This document shows, in pieces, positions 8,345 to 15,012 of a DNA stretch of 32,224 nucleotides; position 1 is the stretch's first letter; every line of letters begins with the position of its first letter. Under the pieces are notes generated by a model. The model had not been told where the DNA came from. It saw nothing but the letters and a program-made list of their open reading frames with translations, and made no database searches. Source of the DNA: an uncultured Clostridia bacterium (GTDB taxonomy: Bacteria > Bacillota > Clostridia > Peptostreptococcales > Anaerovoracaceae); the NCBI GenBank assembly GCA_947426455.1, contig CANEEC010000009.1, forward strand, positions 1 through 32,224, in the 5' to 3' direction. The position numbers and the translations under genes were made by a program.

Positions 8345-8379
8345 ATATAAAAAATGTATTGTTTCGGTATTTTTTATAT
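8345..8379. promoter_or_regulatory. perfect 11-base inverted repeat, candidate LysR operator
   Basis: ATATAAAAAAT and its exact reverse complement ATTTTTTATAT are separated by 13 bases and lie between the divergent LysR and YoaK-like genes, ending three bases before the YoaK -35 element. This geometry fits a LysR activator site. Confidence 0.5.
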
Positions 8380-8382
8380 ATT

Positions 8383-8410
8383 TTACGAATTTCTTTTTTA
8401 TGAGTATACT
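8383..8410 (+). promoter_or_regulatory. promoter of the YoaK-like gene
   Basis: TTACGA, a 16-base spacer, TATACT. The weak -35 box and adjacent inverted repeat suit an activator-dependent promoter; the gene starts 33 bases further on. Confidence 0.5.
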
Positions 8411-8442
8411 GGGTTTATTAAGAGAAGTCAAGGAGCAAAGTC

Positions 8443-9108
8443 ATGGAAGAAACGAGGATTTATCGGACGATGTCCATCGTAGGAGGGATGATGGGAGTCT
8501 ATACGCTGCAGCTGCGGGGCGGCGTGGCTTGCAACGGCGGAACAGGAAACTTTTATCATGCCGCGGCGTTTGCAGGAAGCGGCGATCTTTTGGGAGCGCT
8601 GTACTACGCCGTTCCCATCGGCGTTTACTTTTTAGGCGTCATGCTGTCGGAATATCTGCCGGAAAAGCTGGAACGCCTGGGCGGCCTGCACTGGAATACC
8701 CTGTTGACCGGGTTTGAGACGGCAGCGCTTTTGCTGATGGGATTTCTTCCGCTGTCGGTTCCCAACCATCTGATCCAGATAGTGATGAGCTTTCTCTGCT
8801 CCATGCAGTACAACAGCTTCCGCAAAGCGGACGGAATTCCCATGGCCACCACATTCTGCACCAATCACCTGCGCCAGACGGCTGTTTCCCTGGTGAAATA
8901 CTGGGAGACCGGTGACGGCGAGGCCTTGCGCCGGATCAAGGCGCACGGCTCCATGATGGGATGCTTCCTTCTGGGAGGCGTCGCGGAGGTAGCGGCCTGC
9001 ATCCGCTTATCCCAGCGGGCGATCTGGCTGGCGGCCATTCCCCTTTCCATCGTCTTTTTCTACCTTTTGTACAGCGATAAGAAGGCGTATGGATTTGTTG
9101 CGAATTAA
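8443..9108 (+). CDS. YoaK/DUF1275-family membrane protein
   Basis: A 221-residue membrane protein with about six hydrophobic helices. Features expected of DUF1275 are visible: an early glycine-rich helix, a GGTGNFYHAAAF segment in place of the usual ANxQTGN motif, and the second-half segment MQYNSFRK with CTNHLRQT resembling the family's A-x-QN-x-F...T-x-x-TGNL repeat. The family's transport substrate is not established. AAGGAG lies nine bases upstream of the ATG. It is divergent from the LysR gene, which is its probable regulator. It is followed by the tRNA-Glu promoter, so it is probably monocistronic. Confidence 0.75.
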   Translation: MEETRIYRTMSIVGGMMGVYTLQLRGGVACNGGTGNFYHAAAFAGSGDLLGALYYAVPIGVYFLGVMLSEYLPEKLERLGGLHWNTLLTGFETAALLLMGFLPLSVPNHLIQIVMSFLCSMQYNSFRKADGIPMATTFCTNHLRQTAVSLVKYWETGDGEALRRIKAHGSMMGCFLLGGVAEVAACIRLSQRAIWLAAIPLSIVFFYLLYSDKKAYGFVAN

Positions 9109-9138
9109 TTTTATGTTAAGATAAATTTTAAAATTTAC

Positions 9139-9167
9139 TGGACAAATGGGCAGTTGCCCCATATAAT
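9139..9167 (+). promoter_or_regulatory. tRNA-Glu promoter with palindromic spacer
   Basis: TGGACA, a 17-base spacer and TATAAT, 17 bases before the tRNA. The spacer contains the palindrome GGGCA-GT-TGCCC, which could be a protein site or chance. Confidence 0.7.
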
Positions 9168-9184
9168 AGAGAGGTAGCTGATAT

Positions 9185-9259
9185 GTCTCCTTGGTCAAGT
9201 GGTCAAGACGCAACCCTCTCACGGTTGAATCAGGGGTTCGACTCCCCTAGGGGATACCA
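9185..9259 (+). tRNA. tRNA-Glu (anticodon CTC)
   Basis: A complete cloverleaf reads through by eye: acceptor GTCTCCT paired with AGGGGAT (with G-U pairs), anticodon stem CAACC/GGTTG around loop CTCTCAC with anticodon CTC at 9218-9220, T-arm AGGGG-TTCGACT-CCCCT, discriminator A and an encoded CCA end. It is followed at once by a terminator and by an accessory patch, so its 3' flank is a likely integration site. Confidence 0.95.
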
Positions 9260-9270
9260 ACAGAAAAAGA

Positions 9271-9315
9271 CCGCAAGTGTATTGATATTTCAACATTTGC
9301 GGCTTTTTTCTTTTT
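9271..9315 (+). terminator. terminator of tRNA-Glu
   Basis: CCGCAAGTG and CATTTGCGG form a nine-base stem with one G-U pair, followed by C-T6-C-T5. The 3' arm and T-tract recur about 2.1 kb downstream as part of a direct repeat. Confidence 0.85.
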
Positions 9316-9341
9316 GCGGCAAATTGTAAATGTATGTAAAA
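9280..9341 (+). repeat. direct repeat copy 1 (candidate att-like site)
   Basis: About 60 bases covering the loop, 3' arm and T-tract of the tRNA terminator and the following AAATTGTAAATGT recur near-identically at 11371-11430 in the same orientation, with a few substitutions and a two-base gap. The two copies flank the coupling-protein remnant and the winged-helix gene, as would be expected of an element that inserted behind the tRNA. Confidence 0.6.
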
Positions 9342-9419
9342 TGGCTCTATAATAAAGGTTGGGGTGCGAAACACCACACCCAACTTTTCAAAGAAAACTA
9401 TTGACATTTTATTTCGGGC

Positions 9420-10081
9420 AAGACGGCTAAGAGCATCCTTATTTTCTGCGGCGCTCGTCTGGCTCCCTTTGATATCCCCAGCTCGGGGAAATTACGAACT
9501 ATGACGAGCTGAAGCTTGACCATATGGGTGATAGACGGACGGCAACATTTTTCTGCATCAGCGACACGGACAGCACCTACAATTTTTTGGTAGTTCTCGC
9601 CTTTTCGCAGATGTTCAATCTCCTGCGTGAGTGGGCGGACAATGCTCACGAGGCCGCCCGCTCATCATGTGCGGGTGCTGTGGGATGAGACGGCCAACAC
9701 AGGACAGGTGCAAATCTTGAAAAGCTGGTGACTGTGATCCATTCCCGGGAGGTATCTTTGACGCATTTTATCAGTAACTCGCCCAATGTAAGGCCATCTA
9801 TGATAAGAATGCCGAAACCATCCAGGATAAGGCCAAGATATCCATGCAGGTCGATGGCCACACACGGGAGAATTTTGAAAGTTACAGCCAAAGCAATCAA
9901 TGTGTGAGCCGGGAACTGATGACCTCCAGCGAACTGATGACTATTCCCGGAGATTGGTGCATCTTGCAGTTTCGAGACTTGTGAGGTGCATGAAGTGGAT
10001 GCGCCCGCCAAGACGCTCACAAAAGAGGACGAGGATATCCTCAACTATGACGATCTCGACGATCCAGACGCTTATTTATAA
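9420..10081 (+). pseudogene. decayed VirD4/TraG-type type IV coupling protein
   Basis: Pieces of a conjugative coupling protein can be read in successive plus-strand frames: KTAKSIL then RLAPFDIP, YDELKLDHMGDRRTA, CISDTDSTYNFLVVLAFSQM, a frame break near an in-frame TGA, VIHSREVS, further on SRELMTSSELMTIPGDWC, and a final acidic tail ending NYDDLDDPDAYL before TAA. These match, in order, the C-terminal ATPase half of VirD4/TraG proteins from Firmicute conjugative transposons. Several frameshifts and stops, and loss of the N-terminal half with Walker A, make it non-functional. It is the main evidence that an integrative conjugative element once sat behind the tRNA-Glu gene. Confidence 0.75.
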
Positions 10082-10111
10082 ACCAACAGCTGATTTAAAT
10101 AAAAGCAGCCA

Positions 10112-10143
10112 AGCCGAGACTGTCTGTCAAAACAATCTCGGCT
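10112..10143 (-). terminator. inverted repeat, probable terminator for the minus-strand genes
   Basis: AGCCGAGA and TCTCGGCT are perfect arms around a 16-base loop, just downstream of the 22-residue peptide gene. On the minus strand TGGCTGCTTTTATTT follows, so the T-tract is slightly displaced. Confidence 0.5.
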
Positions 10144-10156
10144 CAGCTTAGAGTGA

Positions 10157-10225
10157 TTACTTTTTCAGCATCGACAGAATAGCGAGCATCAGAAAAAGAA
10201 TTAATACTAGAGTAGAATCAGACAT
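10157..10225 (-). CDS. 22-residue hydrophobic peptide
   Basis: Encodes MSDSTLVLILFLMLAILSM plus LKK: a short polar N-terminus, one ideal membrane helix and a basic tail. AAGGAGG sits five bases before the ATG, among the strongest ribosome binding sites in the window, which argues that it is translated. It follows the winged-helix gene on the same strand by 16 bases and precedes an inverted repeat, so the two may be co-transcribed. Size and shape resemble type I toxin or small regulatory membrane peptides, but I recognise no named family and see no antisense RNA promoter. It belongs to the mobile-element remnant. Confidence 0.55.
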   Translation of the reverse strand: MSDSTLVLILFLMLAILSMLKK

Positions 10226-10241
10226 TTTTACCTCCTTGAAA

Positions 10242-11078
10242 TTAAATGGTTATGTGGGCGAGATCAGAGATGTCTACATCATCTGTAAGTTGGCTCATAA
10301 TCTCGTAAACGGCGGTGTCATCAATTTTGAGCGAGTCATTGATGAAAAAGCATTGAAGCGGACTTGGCGTTTTTTTGCCGAGCATAATTTCCTTTTCGCC
10401 GTTGACAATGGCGACCTTGTCTTCGCTCTCAAAAGTTAAGAGCTTTTTTACAATATCTTCATTGGTTGTAGTGGAGATGTTGTAGATAAAGGTGTCAACA
10501 CGGTTGAGCACAATGGCGCTTGCAGTGCTTAGCTTTTGTAAATGGACACATAAAATCTCGCTGACCGTGTCCGCTACTTCACCTTTTACATAAAGTTTTG
10601 TGACAGACTGAACCTTTCCAAAAACTCTCGTGTACTCATTCGCTCCATATAAGTTTAGTTCGCCAAGGATTTGCTCGATTTGCTGGAAGCTCATTTTTAC
10701 CGCAAATCCCGTTAAAGGTAGAACGAAGGTTGCCTTGCTTTTCTTTCCGGTGCTTTTCCTGAAGATCAGGCCAAGATCTTCTAACTGGTTGTTCCAGTTA
10801 CCGATACTTCTTTCGGTGGCTCCTAGCTTTTTGCTGATCGTGTCGATACTATACCAGGATTCGCCGGTGTCGTTGTTGGCCACAACTGCATAGTACAGAT
10901 ACAATTTTACGGCACCATCTTTAAGGTAAGGAAGAAAGGCAGCAAAATTACTGTCTACCTTTGCAAACCTAAATACCTTGTTCGATTTGCCTGTTGCACT
11001 CGCATGGAACAGAGCCAACAGCTCACTTTCGGTGTTATTGAAGCGAGTTTCATTTCTTTTTAGGTTTAGCTTAATCAT
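10242..11078 (-). CDS. winged-helix protein of plasmid/ICE replication-initiator type
   Basis: An intact 278-residue protein. Residues ~48-110 form a winged helix-turn-helix (LKDGAVKLYLYYAVVANN, WYSIDTISKKLGATERSIGNW, then NQLEDLGLIFRK), like the DnaD/RepA-style DNA-binding modules common on Firmicute plasmids and conjugative elements. The C-terminal half is not recognised. AAGGAC lies eight bases before the ATG, and a good promoter lies upstream. Base composition is clearly more AT-rich than the flanking pyr and SCIFF genes, consistent with transfer. It is the only intact large gene of the remnant behind tRNA-Glu. Whether it initiates replication or regulates transcription is open. Confidence 0.65.
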   Translation of the reverse strand: MIKLNLKRNETRFNNTESELLALFHASATGKSNKVFRFAKVDSNFAAFLPYLKDGAVKLYLYYAVVANNDTGESWYSIDTISKKLGATERSIGNWNNQLEDLGLIFRKSTGKKSKATFVLPLTGFAVKMSFQQIEQILGELNLYGANEYTRVFGKVQSVTKLYVKGEVADTVSEILCVHLQKLSTASAIVLNRVDTFIYNISTTTNEDIVKKLLTFESEDKVAIVNGEKEIMLGKKTPSPLQCFFINDSLKIDDTAVYEIMSQLTDDVDISDLAHITI

Positions 11079-11115
11079 TGCGTTCCGTCCTTTCGTGTTC
11101 TCTTGGTATGACTAA

Positions 11116-11144
11116 ATCATATCAGAAAAAATTGGATATGTAAA
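11116..11144 (-). promoter_or_regulatory. promoter of the winged-helix gene
   Basis: On the minus strand TTTACA, a 17-base spacer and TATGAT lie about 40 bases upstream of the start codon. Confidence 0.65.
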
Positions 11145-11370
11145 TTCTTATAGAACAGAATTAAAATAGAAATATAATTCCGATTAAACGCATCAAATTG
11201 CCTATAATCTATACGTAATGTAGACTTAACACAGAAAAGGCAACAAGAGGCAATGCATACGAACAGCAGTCAGGAAGGAGCGGGGAAACCTCACTACATT
11301 TTTAAAAGAACTTATGTCTAACGCACGAGTTCTCCCTTTTCAATTTAGGGCGCACATTCTATAGAAAATA

Positions 11371-11430
11371 TATCAATATTTCAACATTTGCGGTTTTTCT
11401 TTTTGCAGTAAATTGTAAATGTCTATAGAA
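11371..11430 (+). repeat. direct repeat copy 2 (candidate att-like site)
   Basis: Same orientation as the copy beside tRNA-Glu, sharing the blocks TATTTCAACATTTGCGG, CTTTTTGC and AAATTGTAAATGT. It is bracketed by two identical TCTATAGAAAA elements at 11358-11368 and 11422-11432, absent from copy 1. Its 5' hairpin arm is missing, so it is not a working terminator here. Confidence 0.6.
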
Positions 11431-11572
11431 AACTTGGCCTACATCGTGTTATTCTAACTAAAAAATGTGGGAACGGGTGTGACAAATTTACCGCGCGCAT
11501 CGCCCTGATAAGAAGCAAAAAATATGATAAAATGCGATTAATCATAAATTATCATAAAAATGAGGGCGCAAT

Positions 11573-12691
11573 ATGACATACATTACACGGGAGCTTGAAA
11601 GAAAATTTTAAAAGCTCAATGATTTTTTTAAGGTTGTTCTTGTTACGGGAGCAAGACAGGTTGGGAAGACAACTATGTTAAAACATTTGGCTGAGGGTAC
11701 TGACAGAACTTACGTCACCATGGATAACGCAATGGCGCGGGAGTTAGCATAGTCCGATCCGGTGCTGTTTTTTCAGACATATCAGCCGCCGATTTTGATT
11801 GATGAAATACAAAAAGCTTCGGAGTTATTTGAACAGATTAAAATCATTTGTGACGAAGCAAGAAAAGGGAATCATCTGGTTAACCGGATCTCAGCAGTAC
11901 ATGATGATGAAAAGGGTACGTGAGACGCTGGCCGGAAGGATTGGAATACTGAAATTGTACGGCTTGTCAGCGAAGGAAAAGGCGGGACTGGTTTGTGATA
12001 CGGATTTGGATTTTCGCTTTCCACGTTGCAGGCAAGGCAGCGCAAACTGCCTAAAGATAATGTTATTTAGGTATTTAATCATATTTGGGAAGGCGGTATG
12101 CCCCAAGTACAGGGGATGGAGAATGAACTCCGACAGGAATACTTTAACTCTTATATCGATACCTGTCTGATGAGAGACGTCGTGGAAGCAGGAAGAATTA
12201 CCGATGTTGTTCGCTTTCGCAGGTTCCTCACTGGATGTGCAGCCCTTGTCGCAGAACGGGTAAATTATACGACCCTTGCCGAAGCTACTGATATTGCTCC
12301 GAGTACGGCGAAGGAGTGGAGTAAAATGTTGGTAGGACTGCACATTGTCTATTTGCTTGAGCCTTATTCTAATAACGCGCTCAAACGGCTCAGCAAGACA
12401 CCTAAATTGTATTTTTGCGATACCGGATTATGTGCGTATCTGTCGATGTGGTTGACGGCGGATACTTTGCGAAATGGTGCGGCAAGCGGCCATTACTATG
12501 AAAACTATGTGGTGATAGAACCGGTGAAGAATTACGCTTATGCAAAATCAAAGGGAAATATTACTTATTTTCGTGACTCCAATGCGAAGGAGATCGACGT
12601 CTTTATAGAAGAAAATAATGTCACTCGCCCTTTGAAAATCAAAAAAACGCCAGGCCGGATCGTCGTGAGGTAAAAAAACCGGGTGATTGAT
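11573..12691 (+). pseudogene. decayed AAA ATPase with DUF4143 domain
   Basis: Starts like a normal family member (MTYITRELERKF) but meets TAA at codon 13 and TAG near codon 62. Between these lie Walker A (GARQVGKTT) and, after them, Walker B (ILIDEIQKA). A frameshift follows, then WLTGSQQYMMMKRVRETLAGR in another frame, and a second frameshift before the DUF4143 part (YFNSYIDTCLMRDV, YFCDTGLCAYL, NAKEIDVFIEENN). The C-terminus ends after one more frame change near IKKT. Intact relatives run to about 380-420 residues and are scattered accessory ATPases of uncertain role. The ORF segment at 12098-12673 is the largest uninterrupted piece; it lacks the ATPase domain and is unlikely to function. 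Confidence 0.8.
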
Positions 12692-12753
12692 AAAGCCTCA
12701 TGAGCGGGAAGGCGACGGCAGTGAATTTGCCCCAGTTAAGGGCAGCGTACGCC

Positions 12754-13302
12754 CTATTTTCTGATAATGGTCATGGCGCAGCCTTCGCCCTTGCCTTCGG
12801 CCACGGTGGTGGGAAAGTCGATCTCCACGTTAGGGAAGGGTGCGCAGATGGCGTAATCGCAGGCGCCCAGCATGTCGCGGCAGAAGCTGTGAATGGTCTC
12901 GTCGTCCACGCCCAGCTCCTTTAGAGCTTCCACGTGGGGGCAAGCGCGGAACAGCTTTACGGCACGATTGTCCGTCAGTTCCTGAATTTCCTGTTCGAAT
13001 ACCAGTAAACCGCCCTTGGAGGTCTGACCCAGCAACGCTTCCGCAGGTCCGATGTTTTCTCCGCCGCCGTTAGCCTTTGCGATTTTTTCGCCCTGATACA
13101 GGCCGAAGGCATAGGAACCTTCGCGGATAACCCGGTTAGCGTCCACTTCCGGATACAATTCTTTCAGCGCCTTCCAGATGAAATACACCTGGGTGGAGCG
13201 GTCTTTGTAAGCGGCCTTCACCGCCTGATGAAATTCTTCGATGGATACGTCCTGATCCAAGTGCATGGAATCCATGAATTCCTTGATTTTTTCCTGACTC
13301 AT
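12754..13302 (-). CDS. L-2-amino-thiazoline-4-carboxylate hydrolase family protein
   Basis: A 182-residue cytosolic protein that I assign to the ATC hydrolase family from its C-terminal half: CPHVEALKELG (Cys121), then CRDMLGACDYA (Cys141, Cys148) and a closing EGKGEGCAMTI (Cys175), the spaced Cys/acidic pattern of that family. The name comes from an enzyme that opens aminothiazoline carboxylate on the way to cysteine; most clostridial members are uncharacterised. The ATG was chosen over one 78 bases upstream because AAAGGAG precedes it and a promoter lies about 85 bases upstream. It is divergent from the SCIFF maturase across a 282-base gap. Substrate is unproven. Confidence 0.65.
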   Translation of the reverse strand: MSQEKIKEFMDSMHLDQDVSIEEFHQAVKAAYKDRSTQVYFIWKALKELYPEVDANRVIREGSYAFGLYQGEKIAKANGGGENIGPAEALLGQTSKGGLLVFEQEIQELTDNRAVKLFRACPHVEALKELGVDDETIHSFCRDMLGACDYAICAPFPNVEIDFPTTVAEGKGEGCAMTIIRK

Positions 13303-13391
13303 ATGATACTCCTTTGCTGTGCTGTCATCGCGCAGCCTTTGCCTCGTCAACCGGCGTGTTAGGTGCGCCTCACCAATCATGAAATACTGAT

Positions 13392-13421
13392 ATTATATCA
13401 TACATCACAAGGAAATTCCAA
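13392..13421 (-). promoter_or_regulatory. promoter of the ATC-hydrolase-family gene
   Basis: On the minus strand TTGGAA, an 18-base spacer and a perfect TATAAT, about 90 bases before the start codon. Confidence 0.6.
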
Positions 13422-13584
13422 GGAAATCCGTGATGAAAGGCATAATCTGCGGCCTCAAATGACCTGGGAAATCCCGAACCGTGCGGTTATCCTGAACGAT
13501 ATTCGCATGTTAACAACCTTTGGGCAGGACGGTTGCAAAGAAAGGGGTTTTATGGTAATGTATCGTGGGAGGTTGATTCAAGGT

Positions 13585-15012
13585 ATGATTCATCAATATC
13601 AATTAAACGGATACAATATTGTATTGGACGTATACAGCGGTTCTGTTCACGTGGTGGACCAGGTGGCCTACGACGCCATTGCCGGGTACGACAGGCTGGC
13701 GGGGGAAGGCGAACTCGCCGAAGGGGCGCGCCGCAGGCTGGTGGACGAACTTGCGAAAAAATATGAAGCGCAGAAGGAAATCACCGAAAGAGAATTGCAG
13801 GAGGTCATCGATGACATCGAGACGCTGAAAGCGCAGGGAAAGCTGTTTTCCGGTGATATCTATTCTCAGGATGCGGACAGGTTCAAGAGAAACCACAGCG
13901 TGGTGAAGGCGCTGTGCCTGCACGTGGCTCACGCCTGCAACATGGCCTGCGACTATTGCTTTGCCGGAAAGGGCGAATACCACGGCGGCGATATGGGGTT
14001 GATGAGCTTTGAAGTGGGAAAGCGGGCGTTGGACTTTCTCATGGACAACTCCGGAAGCCGCACCAATCTGGAAGTGGACTTTTTCGGCGGCGAACCCTTA
14101 TTGAACTGGGATGTAGTGAAACGGCTGGTGGCTTACGCCAGAGAACAGGAGAGCAGGCGCAATAAAAAGTTCCGCTTCACTCTGACCACAAACGGCATTC
14201 TGCTGGATGACGAGGTCATCGAGTTTGCCAATAAAGAGATGTACAACGTAGTGCTGAGTCTGGACGGCAGAAAAGAGGTCAACGACCGATTCCGCGTTCT
14301 TCGGGACGGCAGCGGGACCCACGACCTGATCCTTCCCCGGTTCAAGAAGCTGGCGACCAGCCGAAACCAGCAAGGGTATTACATGAGAGGGACGTATTCC
14401 CATTTCAATACCGACTTCACCAACGACATTTTCTACATGGCCGATCAGGGTTTTGAACAGCTGTCCATGGAGCCGGTGGTGGCTGCGGAGGGCAGTCCCT
14501 ACGCTCTCACTCAGGAGGATCTGCCGGTGCTGTTTGAGCAGTACGAAATTTTGGCGAAGGAGATGATTCGCCGCAGAAAAGAAGGCAGGGGATTTACCTT
14601 CTATCACTATATGATCGACCTTTCAGGAGGCCCTTGTATTTACAAGCGGGTGTCCGGCTGCGGCTCCGGAACGGAGTACATGGCGGTAACGCCCAGCGGC
14701 GACCTGTATCCCTGCCATCAGTTCGTTGGCGAAGAGGCTTACAAAATCGGAAACGTGTTCGACGGAATTCAAAATCCCCAGGTGCAGGAGGAATTCGCAG
14801 GCTGCAACGTCTACACCAGACCGGAATGCCGGGATTGCTGGGCGCAGTTATATTGCAGCGGCGGCTGTGCCGCCAATGCGTATCACGCTACAGGAAGCAT
14901 CAACGGCATCTACGAATACGGATGCCAGCTGTTCCGCAAGCGCATGGAGTGCGCCATCATGATCAAGGCCGCCGAAGCGGCTGAACAACAGGAGGAAACG
15001 CCATGCACGTAG
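13585..15012 (+). CDS. scfB: SCIFF ranthipeptide maturase, radical SAM/SPASM
   Basis: A 475-residue radical SAM enzyme that installs thioether cross-links in the SCIFF peptide. It opens with MIHQYQLNGYNIVLDVYSG, the family's precursor-recognition start, and contains the radical SAM CNMACDYC motif (Cys118, 122, 125), FFGGEPLLNW and LTTNGILL. The C-terminal SPASM domain is Cys-rich, from SGCGSGTEYMAVTPSGDLYPC through CRDCWAQLYCSGGC to a final conserved Cys, for two auxiliary clusters. An upstream in-frame ATG would add 74 residues unlike the family; I prefer this ATG, with GGGAGG 12 bases ahead (rather long spacing). The stop overlaps the next gene's start. Its precursor is 6.3 kb away near pyrD. 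Confidence 0.95.
   Translation: MIHQYQLNGYNIVLDVYSGSVHVVDQVAYDAIAGYDRLAGEGELAEGARRRLVDELAKKYEAQKEITERELQEVIDDIETLKAQGKLFSGDIYSQDADRFKRNHSVVKALCLHVAHACNMACDYCFAGKGEYHGGDMGLMSFEVGKRALDFLMDNSGSRTNLEVDFFGGEPLLNWDVVKRLVAYAREQESRRNKKFRFTLTTNGILLDDEVIEFANKEMYNVVLSLDGRKEVNDRFRVLRDGSGTHDLILPRFKKLATSRNQQGYYMRGTYSHFNTDFTNDIFYMADQGFEQLSMEPVVAAEGSPYALTQEDLPVLFEQYEILAKEMIRRRKEGRGFTFYHYMIDLSGGPCIYKRVSGCGSGTEYMAVTPSGDLYPCHQFVGEEAYKIGNVFDGIQNPQVQEEFAGCNVYTRPECRDCWAQLYCSGGCAANAYHATGSINGIYEYGCQLFRKRMECAIMIKAAEAAEQQEETPCT

Larger units (their letters stand above)
11079..11572. other. gene-free AT-rich stretch in the mobile-element remnant
   Basis: No credible coding frame. It holds the winged-helix gene promoter (minus strand), a TATAAT-like box on the plus strand near 11204, a weak hairpin AGAACT/AGTTCT at 11307-11333 followed by CCCTTTT, and the second copy of the tRNA-terminator direct repeat. 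A short untranslated RNA between the box and the hairpin is conceivable but unsupported otherwise. Confidence 0.5.

Noticed and set aside
9219-9407. 62-codon minus-strand frame across tRNA-Glu and its terminator
   Set aside because: It overlaps a complete tRNA and terminator and has no supporting motif.
12098-12673. Separate DUF4143 protein gene
   Set aside because: Upstream frames contain the matching ATPase half, broken by stops and frameshifts, so this is a fragment of one dead gene.
13533-13561. TTGCAA-N17-TAATGT as the maturase promoter
   Set aside because: Transcription would start inside or after the ribosome binding site of the chosen start codon, so it cannot serve that start.
13363-13584. 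Longer N-terminus for the SCIFF maturase
   Set aside because: The extra residues do not resemble the family, the extension has no ribosome binding site, and the protein family starts at the MIHQYQLNGYN segment.
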